Of a DNA stretch of 64,000 nt, positions 44,001 through 56,800 are shown in pieces (the first letter of the stretch is position 1; each line of letters begins with the position of its first letter). Where the stretch lies: contig OX104128.1 of assembly GCA_944470555.2 (NCBI GenBank), positions 59,155,257 to 59,219,256 of the forward strand, read 5' to 3'. The notes beneath the pieces were generated by a model. That model saw only the letters and a list, made by a program, of their open reading frames with translations, did not search any database and had not been told where the DNA came from. Made by a program: the position numbers and the translations under genes. Source of the stretch: Heterobilharzia americana. Taxonomy: Eukaryota > Platyhelminthes > Trematoda > Strigeidida > Schistosomatidae.

Positions 44001-47000
44001 CTAATCCCATGAAAACACCAGCTCGAAGTGGACGATAACGAGGTGTAGTGAAAGATGGATGCATTGAAACAATAATTGATGCTGTCCCAAGAACAACAAT
44101 TAAGATTATGTAAAACATTTTAGCCCATAACATGCAGTAGAATGAATAATACAGGTATGGTATAAATGAGCCTATATTCAAGAACGCTATACCAGCGTAG
44201 TCCAACCTACAAATATAGGAAGAAAGAAATTAACATTAGCTAGACATGTGACAAAACAGAGTGACAAAATAAACAGAGGTTGAGCGATTCGACCTAGTAT
44301 AGCAACAACAGATTACAAGTATCTAACAATAACTGATATTCGTTGCACAAAAGGTGGCTGTCATGCCCCAGCGTATAACGCTTTAGCCTTTAAAGCATTG
44401 GATACTGAGTTCACGTCTCAGTGGGAGCAACATAACTCACTGAGGTGCATGTATATTCAGCCAAAGAGTCCCAAGCAAAACGAAATGCGCGTCCCGGATC
44501 CTACTGATAGCCATCAAGCAGACATTGACAAAACAAACATTTCCCACAAGCACATCTATATACAGACGAAATATAAGTACAGATTTGATTTTGTTCTACT
44601 GTTTTGTGTGGATTGATCAAATTCAGAGTTGTATTCATCAAGGATTGATGTAAGTTGGAGAAATTTTGAACACCTGGGAGCACCGTGACAGCTGTTTCAT
44701 CTCAGTGTGTGACTCCACAGTAGCGCTCACCTACGACCCCGTGGAGGACCGGGTTGAACAACCTGTCAATTTTCACAGCCATCTCATTACCATTCGGTCA
44801 CTAACTTGAAATTCACTAGTCCATATTTTCTTACTCCTGTCCATATATAGTAAGCAAGGAGTCACATCTATTGTGTGACAGCTAGTTATACTATCCAACA
44901 GCCCAAACATCGGTAGGCGGAGTGGGCTTCGAAACTGGGGCCTAATGATTAAAAGTCAGCCGCCTAAATCAAAAAGTTACAGCTCTACATCGTATCACGG
45001 ATTTGTGCAACATGTAGCAGAGATTCATAAATAACAAATTTTATGTACCTGATAAGGAAAACCAACTAGTAAGTCACACATATGTCTGAATAACCCAATA
45101 AATGAATCTGTACTAGTTTGCTGAGGTCTATGATCCTTTAGATATAGTGATTAGGGTACGAAGGATAATCTAAATGAGAAGACAAATGAGGTAGTTCACT
45201 CAATATACTCTAAAAAAATTGACTGACAAGTTACCTTACATATCGTACAACACTTGCTTGGACAGTGAGTGCACCTTAGTCCAACAACTTGCGTGTGTCT
45301 GCGTCTAAATAGACACAGAAAACTATAGTAGAAAAAACCACTGCGAATGCTGCTACTATTCTGTTCTTCATCATCTATTCGGATCCCGAATATAACATCA
45401 AGATAGGACTGCTGACACCTACAGAAGTTAAAAAGGCTGTAGGAAACCTGGAAAGAGGAAGGGGAATAGGGCCAGATGAACTAGTACCGGAAGTATTTAA
45501 CGACGGTGGCTGTGGATTATTGGTCAGATTAACTGATATTTTAGCTAGTGTATACGATCCCTCCTGACTGATCTCAATCACAGATCGTCCCAGTCTTCAA
45601 GGAAGGTGAGAAGTCCTCCCCAGTGATAACCACATGGGGAATCAATCTGACGAACATGGTATGTGACATTCTAGATTCTGTAAACATTTGACGTCTGAGT
45701 AGAGATCAAGAAATAGCAAACCGTAGAAAATCAAGTAGGCTTCAGAACTGGTCGTGGGTGTATCTACTAGATATTCACCTTCCACCAAACTCTCGAACAA
45801 AGATAAACAAATAGACGCTCAACACTGGCTGCATTCTCGACATAAATCGATCGAGAGGTATAATGGCAGTGTCTCCAAATGAAAGGGATATTGGGGTAAG
45901 TGCATCACTCTGTTGAAGGCTATTTACTTGAATACCCGTGTGTGTCTTACAGCTTATGGTAGGTTGTCAGGTGAGTTGTATAGATCGAGCACTATTTGTC
46001 AGGGATATCCACTCTTGTCATTGTTATTCAACTTCATCACAGACGTACTTAGGAAAGTCAGCATGTCGGCACGGATACAAAATACTTACTCAGCTTTCAC
46101 CAACCCACCGTGATGTTTGACTGCCTATTAAAAGTCGAATGTACTACGCGTGTTTCACTCTATTCCACGACATGGCTATGAAATATGCTCATTAAAAGTA
46201 GAGGACATGAGAAAGCTTCAGGTGTTCGACCACCATTGCCTTCGTAGAACAGACTATGTATCGTAGTACCACCACGTTGGTACAGTGGAAGTGAAGTATG
46301 TAGTTTTAGGGAGAAAAGTCAGTTGATAAAGTTGAGAACTTTTATCGACTGGATTGGCTGGGACATGCACTATGCATGCCCTAGATCCATCTTCCCTGTA
46401 GCACACTGTTAGCTGAAGTAGGTTAGGACTGGAGCATGGCATCAGTCCCTGAAGACTTTGGTTATTGGTGTCTGAGTAGTGTAAGTAAATGTAGACTTCT
46501 TGCTTTGGGTTCGCTTGAGAACAGAATAAAGGGACTGAGGCCTCCAGGTCACATGGCTCAGAATAGATCTCAGTAAAGCAAATATGTCGGCGCATTACCT
46601 TCATTTTAACCGTTATACTAAATTCAATATCTTCCTATTATCCTTCTTCTCTCTCACTGCTTTTGACCGATTCTTTGCTATTTCACCATCTTCCCTCTCA
46701 GTGCTTTGTTGCTCTATTTGCTGATTTGAGGTGTGGTAACTAGATCCGCTATGTGGCAAGGTTTGATCCTATATTGATAGTGATGATGCTGATACTTTAC
46801 TGGAGGTCTAATATGCTGCTTCATCCGCTGATTTCCTTCACTATAGATAAAATATGACAGTATGAATCACTACATTCTGGTGTACGCATGCATACGCCAT
46901 TTGTCAACCTAGGAGAAAACAAAGATACACCTCGATCTGTGGTGTATAGTTTAATAAAACACTACGCTTAGTATAGAATATTAAAGTAGGCGGGTTTTTC

Positions 47001-50000
47001 GAACGATTAACAAATCCAATTCATCTTCATAGGTTGATAAGCATAGCGTTGCAATACGATCTGTTGAAGTTTGCATATTTAGCTCTCAGATTCCTCCAGA
47101 TAACTGGTACAGGCCTTTTCACTACGTTTGCGTATAACGCTAATATTCGATAGCAAAATCATCCAAACAGAAAATAACATTGCGTACTACAGGAAAATCT
47201 GTAGGTAAACATTGATTACTCCCGCCTACTATCATCAATCAATAACAGTCACTTTATAAGCACAATTGTATATCCCGAAAATAACATAAGCGGTGTAGGA
47301 GAAAAACACCCCAGATATAAACATAAAATAAGCCGAAGTGTTTAAAAGAAAGTAAAAAGTCAAACTCAGTGTTTTTTTTCCCTTGTTGTTGCTCTACGAC
47401 GTTTGATGGAAGTCGTTGAGTAATGACAAGAGGTGGAAATAAGTGGAAAGTGGAGAAAGACTAGAGAATAGGAAAAGTGTGTAAGCCTATAGTCAATGAA
47501 CTTCAACTAAACAGTTATCAGTCCCACTAAGATATAAATAACAACTCATACTGATTACGAATAATAGGAGTAATTTCTCTTAGTACTTCTCTGAACTCAA
47601 AGATTACTGAAAGAGAACATCTGGCTTATGGTTGTGGGGATCGTTTTATTAGGCAAAAATCTATAATTAATACATAGAATTCTAATACACGTGGAACGGT
47701 AGGAAATGAGTGATCGAGTAATTGCTTTTGATCTATCTAAGAAAGCATTAAACCGATCAGTAAGATAAATTCTAACTCCATGATAGTATAGATGAAACAA
47801 TAAAGTTCATAAACTCCTACTTAAGCAAGCGATAAGTTTAAATGTTTCAATCACTTCTTGTTTAGTAGGACTGATATTCAATGTGCGACGCTTCTTTATC
47901 TTCGAAGTCAACTTTTGTTCATTTCTTCTGTCTCCATATACATATTTGTGTACATTAATATCACCTTTTTTTGCATGCTACTGCGAAATATGACAACTTG
48001 GACCGATACACTTCCGAGCGACGTTCTACGTTGATCTGTCTAAACGGTACGAATAAGAACGACGTTGGTTTAGTGTAATAATGCTTTGGCGTTTGAAGCG
48101 ATGGTTACTGGGTTCAACACCACTCCATACTGGGGTGTAGGTACATCCGGCTGAAGAGTCCCGAATGGGACGAAACGCGCATCCTAGATTCCTCTGCTAG
48201 TCACCAAGATCAATATAAGAACAAGAGGGAGAAACATCAAAGTTTAAAGCAATATACTAGATTTTAGAAACTTGAAGTACTTTACTTAACTCCTACTGCA
48301 ACCAACAAAACCAAATGATAACTAGATGTGTAAAATACAAACCTGAATCCTATCGACTTACTTTACCAGCTAACCTAGCCTATTTTACTAGTCGGTCCTA
48401 AGCCCGGATAAAGAGGAAAGGTTGAGCATAGGGCTAGCAACTCTACCCCTTAAAACCAATGCAATACCTAGAAAGTACTTCAAAGCACAGAGGCGATATG
48501 AAAAATGAACTTATTCTTTGTTGGAATCGGAGAAACGAGATGACGCCGGTTGGTGAAAGCCTTCGGAAAGCCAATTAGCTGATGTGTCTTCTCCTCTCTC
48601 GGTGAAATCAAAAGTAGACACAGGGACATGAAATGTCCGCACGACGTTTGCACCTAGCAATGCTGCCCAGATTGCTAACGAAATGAGAAGATATGGCATA
48701 GAAGTGCTAGGAATCTGCAGATGGAATGGAAGTGGACTCTCCCAGCTATCAACTGGAGAGTCAATAATCTACTTCGATATTATCACCCACACGACAACCA
48801 TGAGCACACTCAGTTTTGGAGTGGCTATCATGATGTCCCCTTCAAGAGCACTGAAGGCTCTCCCTTGTGCAGTGGGAACCAATCTCCTCCAGGATCATGA
48901 CAGCACGGTTCAACTCAAAAGGAGGCAAAGTCACAATCATACAATGCAACGCTATGCACCTACAAATAATGCAGATCACGAGAAGAAGGAGGAATTCTAC
49001 AGACAACTGCAATCAGCACTTGACAAGACCTCAGTTGGCGACATCAAAATTCTAATGCGTGACATGAATGCCAAACTCGGAGCGGACAACACAGGAAGAG
49101 AACTAACAATGAGTCGAGAAGCGCTCAGTGAAATGAATGAGAATGGAGAATTGTTTGCAGACTTCTGCGCATTCAACGATTTGGTGATTGGAGGCGAGCA
49201 GTGTCTACAAACACAGGGATATTCACAAAGTGACATGGATTTCACAAGACACCGAGACACACTAAAAGTCAGATCGACTTCATCTCAATGTGAAGAAAGT
49301 GGAGATGCAGCCTACTTGACATAAGATCAAGAAGGGAAGCGGATGTAGGTTTACACCACTTACTATCTTGTGCAAGGAACCTACTTTGAAAATCAAGTTG
49401 AAAGCCTTCAAAGAAGTTGGTGATAGACCACAGTTAAAATTCGACACCCTGAACATAAGCTGAAGGACGAAACTACAAAGGGCATCTTCACGTCAGCCAT
49501 CAGGAAAAAATGGGAGACATTGGGCAACATCCCTGAAGAAACCTGCGTGGAAGAACACTGGAACTCTATGAAAGAGATGTGGAAAGAAACCTGCATAACC
49601 GTGTTATGAAGGAAGAAGCAAGACAAGGAATGCATGTCCACGGATCTCCGAATGGAAGCTGATAGAGGAGATGATCTTGAAGCAGAAAATGAACCAGTGC
49701 AGTTCAGGAATGAACAACGAAAAGAGGAACTCAGTACAACCTATAAAACACTACACTGCACAAAGAAGTGAGGAAGAGTGTGCAGAAAGACAAAAGACAC
49801 TTCTACGACACACTTGCAAGTGAAGTAGAACAGGTTATATGTAAGAGAGACCTGACAACATTATGTCAAACAGCCAGGTTACTATCTGGGAGGGAAGAGA
49901 TCAACACAGATGAAACCAATGAAAGATAGTGAAGGAAACTTAGTTACCAAAGAGGAGAAACAAAGGAAACAAGGGGCTGACCACTTCAAAAACTCTTGAA

Positions 50001-53000
50001 TCGACCATCACCACCACCAACTGCAACTCGTCCAGAAATACCACCTGCAGCCACGGAATTACCAGTGAACACAAGCCCTTCGACAAAAGCAGAAGTGAAG
50101 TCCTGAACGCCATAAAGTTGCTGAAATCCGGGAAAGTAGCAGGACCAGATGGATCCCTCCAGAAGCACTGGAAACAGACGCAGAGACATCAGCGGACATG
50201 CTCACATCACTATTGCAGAAGGTTTGAAAGGAAAGAAAGGTACCTGCCGACTGGAAGAAGAGCTACCTTGTTAACCTCCCAAAGAAGGGTAACCTAAGTC
50301 TTTGCAAGAACTGGGATGCAATCATGCTGCTGTCCACCCAAAGCAAAATATTAAGCCATATCATCCTGGGGAGACTAAAGAATCCTCTGGATTCGAAATT
50401 ACAACCGAAACAGGCTGGCTGGCCTCACGAAGAACAAATCGTGTCCAGGTCAAATTACAAAGCTACCCTACGCATCATCATAGAACATAGCGTAGAATGC
50501 CAGTCAACTGGATCTTTACCTCGACTTTGTCAATTTTGGAAAGGCCTTCGTTAGCGTCGACCGAAAAGTAATTTGTCAATATGTGATGTTGAGCGACTTG
50601 GCACGTTACGAAAAGCATTTCCAACAAACTGCAGACATACATCAACAACTGCTACCTACGCTAGCTCAATACTGAACATCAGATCACATGGCCACAAAGA
50701 ATAAGCAACAAGGAACTCACTCCGACTGGCAACGAACCAACCAACCAACCAACCAACCAACCAACCAACAACCTAATGCCTAACAAGTATGCAGAAGAAG
50801 AAAGTCGAGGTGGATTGGATTGGATTGGACATACACTGAGAAGACGATTTGGAGACATCATGCGTCAAGTTAGACCATCGAGTGGAACCCAAATGGGAAA
50901 CGATGAGTTGGGCGTCCGAGTATGATATGGAGGAGATCATGTGAGGAAGAAATGAAAGCTTGTGGGCAGTCGTGGGGCCAGGTTAAAAAGACTGCAGAGA
51001 AGAGAGTGAAATGGAGACGTGCTACTGAAGCCATATGTTTCACTAAGAACTCAGGGGATAAATTTTAAAAAAATACTTTATTAGCTAATTCAAATTTCAT
51101 TCAGTGCAAAATACCATATCTAACCGTTATACTAACTCACTCTGTCTGACACAATACACGATGGGTAAGATGAAAATGAGCAAGTTGATGTCAGCCAGCA
51201 AAATAGAACAGAGCAGTAATACACCTTAACTCTATTACATTGTGTAATAAGAATTACCTGTTAAACAGTCTTCCAATGTTTTTTGAATGACATGAAAGAG
51301 TATGAAATAAACAGGAAAATCCAAGGCAAACAACTGCACCAAAAAAGAATGCAGAGAATACAAGTTTTTCTTGCCATTGGATTAAAGCTTCAGATTGAAT
51401 TAAACTGAAGATTGCAATGATGAAGAAACTACCACATCCTGAAATAAATGAATATAAAAATCGACAATATAAATGAACAGTATCTTCAGTTGCTTAAAAC
51501 GATTGATGTAGACTTAAGGAGATATAATATGCTTGACCAATAATCATAACAATACAACTCAAACCAGTAGACATTTATGCACTAGACTGTAAGGCATACT
51601 TATTATGCCTGAGCTTATGATACTATTCGATTACTACTCAGATGGAAGTAGGTGGAGTGTGATTTCAACTCTGAACACAATAGTTGAACAGGTGTCTTCT
51701 GAAGCCAACGGGATATATTATTTCCATAATGTCGGTTAAGTTGATATTCAAACAGGTGGACCAGAAAAAGAAACTAGAATCTGGTTGAGCATTTCAACTA
51801 GACTTCTGCTTATAACTATTCCATAAAAGGAATGAAATCTAGTAGTTTATCTACAAACTTTTGAGTTGATTAAAAATTGTCGGTAGATATCCACTGTTGT
51901 GTACAGCAACTGATTGGTTTAAGACTCACCTTCTATAAACTTGCTAACGCTATATTGGGTACAATACGATCCATTCAAGTGATTTTCTACTCATTCCTCT
52001 AAACTCTAAAAAAAACGTTTAGAGGCTAACTACGAATATTTTTTTCCAGCACCACTCATTTTCGAGGAGGCAAGGAACTCTGGATCTTAGTAAGAAAGAC
52101 GGTCAGAAAACCATGTTGTAGAATAACAAAGTAATATACGCATTCTACAATGCCCTTATTCATCGGCATACCGACCACTTAAGTGAGCATCTGTACTTGA
52201 AGTGTATCCATGTTATGAAGTGATCTTTTTTTCAACACCTGATCTTAAGCACAAACAAGAAGCAATGTTCAAGTGCGAGCAAAGACAACTAACCAAATTT
52301 CGACGTAAAAATAAAAAATGAAGTAGGAATTTACTTATATTCGACTAGCATTTTCGCTGTACTGTCACTGCATTCTGGCAACGAAAATCTACAAAACGTA
52401 GGCACTGAGAAACTGTCTAAAACCTGACTGGCTTTTTTGAGTTTTCTTTCCTCAACCTCTAGTCAGGCTTCGGATAAGTAAAGACCCTAGGATCTTGGAT
52501 ACTATTAGATAGACTAATTCCCATATAGTTGTCACGAGACATTTCTCCCTTCTTATACACTGGGATGATCAGTGAAGCAGACCAGTCTGACGGCATTACC
52601 TCTGATTCCTATATACTACCTAGTAACTCCATCACTTTATTCATCAAATTCCCATCTCCATCCTTAAAAAAACTTCGGGTCCTGCTGCTTGCTTTGCATC
52701 GTTTCACGTTCGATACAGCATTCCCCAACTTCAAGGAGAGTTGGAAGACCGACATCTAAGTCCCATTCACGTTCAGAGCGGATGTTGGGCAACTGACGCA
52801 TTGCTGAGGACCAGTTTGACTTTGCTTCAGAGTGTTCTGCCCAACTTTCTAGCCCCCTGTACTGAAAGGTTGCCAGCGTCTCATCCTTTTCGATGATGGT
52901 TCCACTCACCATTGTCTTCTTCTTGAAGGTATCCTTAATAAGTTTAGACAGTTTCCGAGTGTTAACCAATGTTGATGCCTTCTCCATCTTTCTCGCTTTC

Positions 53001-53811
53001 GTCACCCACCAATGCTCGAGATCGACGGGAAGACTCTTAGTCAACTTACATTGGCTTTTTTTTCGCTCTTCGTCCTTGACATAGCCAACTGGAATCAGCC
53101 TTCTCGCATCAATCAGTTCGGATGACGTCGCAGAAATCCTAACCTTCGGGTGTAGGTGGCCAACTATCTTTATGGCTGTCTCCACAGCAGACTTGATATC
53201 ACGCCAAATTTCCTCAGGATGACCATTGCTATCACGCTCAGATAAATGCTCAGCTAACTTCTCTGTAAACGCGTACTTTACGTCTTCATCTACCAATCGA
53301 ACACAAATGGGCCTCACTACCTTCTGTTTCCTGCGACCAGTAAGAGGCAGAAATACATGCGTCCGTATTAGCATGTGATCTGAGTGCATTCACAAATTCA
53401 CATAAATTTGTCAAGGCAGGTATTTAGGAAGGAAAACGTTCGTTTTTCTGAGTATATTACAAACAGTCCACAAATGAACAGTTAACAATTGCTTACAAGT
53501 TTAATTACACGTCATTTAGTCAATTCAAGACAGAGTGGAGATATCTATAACCTTCAAAGTAATATATCGATAACGATTCTCCGTTTTACGTTGTTTCGCA
53601 AAATCAATAGCAATCAAACGCTTTGCACCTCACTTGTACGTTCAGAATGGCTGGTAACTGTTTTTCTTTAGTTTTATGTTCCCTTATTTTGTGCCTTTTG
53701 TCATCCCTGTTTTGTTTTTATTACCTGTCTTATATATCTTATGTAATGTACTATTCGCCTGTTTGTTTTGTGTGGATAATCTGCTGTTATAATAATAATA
53801 ATAATAATAAC

Positions 53812-53851
<40 letters not shown>

Positions 53852-56800
53852 GTGGTGACAGGATTATTATTGGTTATTTCCCCATTCTTACTATTTTCAA
53901 CACCGGCTGTTAAGACTCTAGAATCTTCCTCGTAATTGCCTATAAATAAACAGGCTTTGTCACCACTACTAGCATTGTTAACGTTTGTTAACTGAGTTTT
54001 ACCTGTTTTATATTTATTTCCCAACATACATGGTGACTTTGTTCTAACTCAAAAGGAGAGTTTCTCATCTTATCCCATGCTAATTTGAAGCTGAGGGGAA
54101 GTTACGACATCAATATGAGTTCAGTCTATTCCAAAAATCTTGTTCTTCTTGCTTTCATCAAAACAAATAACACAACTATGAAGATAAAGAATGAGCAAAC
54201 ATACATTAACCAGTGGGTCGTGAGTTCGAATCCCCCTCCATCTTCCAGGTAGTATATTAACCTTCAAGCAATATGGCTGGCTAACTGTCTACTGCACGGA
54301 TGTAATCATGTTTGGCAAATTATATCTCTCCTCCTTTTTTCTATATTTATAAAGATATCAGTAGAAATTAACTATTGTCCTGAATTAGATAGCTAAATCA
54401 TGGGAAGCAATTCACTGACAGGAAACGAATAATATAAGACAGACATTTTTCAGTTTATGTCACAACATGTACCATTTTCACAGGCTGTGGTTCTGATAAT
54501 AAAGCAAACATCGAAAACTTATCCTTGATATATAAAAACTATAAGAAAGCAGACAAGTTCATAACTTACCCAACAGATGAGTCCAGATATTTCCCGTTTC
54601 TGTATGTATTCTAAAAATGGAATTGAAGCAAGCTCGAAACGTGTTCAATTGGGGACGGTGATAATGCAGGATAAAATCATTATCTCGTAACCATGCTGGT
54701 AGGCTATGATGATGAACTACTTGCCAACCTCTGAGCCAAACATGACGAACGAATTCCTCAGCACTGTGCGCCATCATTTGAGCAAGCTAAACAAAATCAA
54801 ATATGATTCGAAAACACATGACACCTAACCTGAATAACTGTGCAGTTCGGATTAAGAAAACAAAAATAATAAAACTGTTTACAAGTAAGATCTAGGTTTT
54901 GTATATTTTTTGTAATGCGAACTATTTACAATTAGTATTCCTACTATCATTACCATCATTATCAATATCAACATAGGATCCGGGATTACTGTCCAATGGT
55001 TCAAGTTGCTACACCTCATATCAGTATATCAAGTAACAAAGTAATAAAATGAAAGATGAAGCGAGAAGGAAAAAAACGGTTAGAAGCAGTGGAAAGTAGT
55101 AAAGAAAGGGACGAGGGATGGGGAAATGCTGAATTCAGTATAGCAGTTAAGGCGAGGACAAAGTATAGGTACATCTGTGCCACTAACATTGACTCTGAGC
55201 TATATCAAATACAGTCAGTCTCCAAATACCCCTTTCCGTTGTCACGTGGAGCCTAACCAGCTAGTCTGCATCTCCCAGCATGACTGAAGACCAACAGTCA
55301 AAGAAATTATGCACTGATGACATTTAGTCTGGTCATCCAGAGCCTTTTACTAACCTTCAGCTAAGATTGCGCGACGAGGCAGGCGGTGACTGCGCATGCG
55401 TAAAACATGTCCTAACCGTCTCAGTCGATAAATGTTCATAAGGTTATCAAATAACTTTTCTCTCCTCTCTACAACTCTACACTTGAATTCTACGTTCTAA
55501 TGTGCTGACATCATGACACACGCCTATACTACGAAGGCGACGGTGGTCGAACACATGAAGCTTTCTCATTTTCCCTACTTTTAATGGCCATATTTTACAG
55601 CTATACGGTGGGACAGAAAACTGCAGTATCGTAGACTTGACCCTAAATCGACAGTCAGATATCATAACGGCGTCATGGATGGCATAAGGTGGCAAAAGTT
55701 AATCGAGTCTTTTGCATTCAAGCAGAGATTTCGCCAATCATTGACTGACCCACCATGGCTGATTCGACTTCTCAGGTAAGTGAAGTGTTCAACCCACTCA
55801 ACAACTTCACTCTCTATTGTTAGCCAGAGCACCTCTGGAAACCAGTCTTAGTTCAATAAATTGCATTTGAGTGGCTACAAACTCATCCCAAACATTTTCA
55901 AATCGCGACTCAATGTGTTCAGAAGACTGCGTATTCTCAGATTCTTCACCTAGAAAAAACTATTTTATCTGGGTATTTTAGATCTTAAAAAATAAACCTA
56001 TTTATTCATGAATAAAAAATCTTGTTATCCTAGATCTACCAAGGGTTCTCCTGTGACTAGATCAATCTCTGTGAAGTTAGATGACGTGAGGGAGACCTCC
56101 GTAAGAACGTCTATGACAAAATCGAACAGGAATTAGGAGAGTGGGCATCCTTAACTGACACCACTCGATGCACGTAGTTTTTGTACATATGTCTACTCTA
56201 AAGTAGGAATGTGAATAGTCCTTAAAGTTCCTAATGGCCAATCAATATAGTGCTAGAAAAAGATAAACGGCTTATTTTTAAACTTATTTCATCTAAAATC
56301 ATTTCATAATACCTATTCGATGTGTTAATCACACAAATCTAAACATCGGACAATTTTGTGTAAATTATAATGTTGAACAACTACCAAACAGACATCGATA
56401 ACATATATTTATGTTTTCACCTTACCTAAAATAAAATCATTGTCTAGACAGCAAATAAAGCCGAGAATATTGTTAGATTGCTCAAACGTGCTAGGTGGTA
56501 CGATCTTATAATTCGCAAAAAATCACAGGGATGCTGATTTGTAAATACGGTGAAGTGGTTTCTAAGCCAATTTGATCTATAGCTCACTGATTAAGGCTGT
56601 CAATTTTGAAAACGTGGGTTCAAACTTTACCCCACTTACAGTGGTTTGAACAGCCAAACACAGCGGATGGCTTGTTGTTCACTACCCAAACATGCACGTG
56701 GCACCTGAAGCAAGTTATGGTTACTTGCTTCACACCTTAAGATACTGAAGATGGATCAGGTACGGCGTTTTTTTAGCTGCGCGAAAACTGAATGATCTTC

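Noticed and set aside
48997..49260. Minus-strand open frame opposite the RTE-A endonuclease (also 3678-3908, 21306-21806 and others)
   Set aside because: Mirror frames of real retroelement coding sequence on the opposite strand.
53701..54027. 108-codon minus-strand and 96-codon plus-strand open frames
   Set aside because: Both run through an AAT microsatellite (poly-Ile or poly-Asn) and have no conserved flank.
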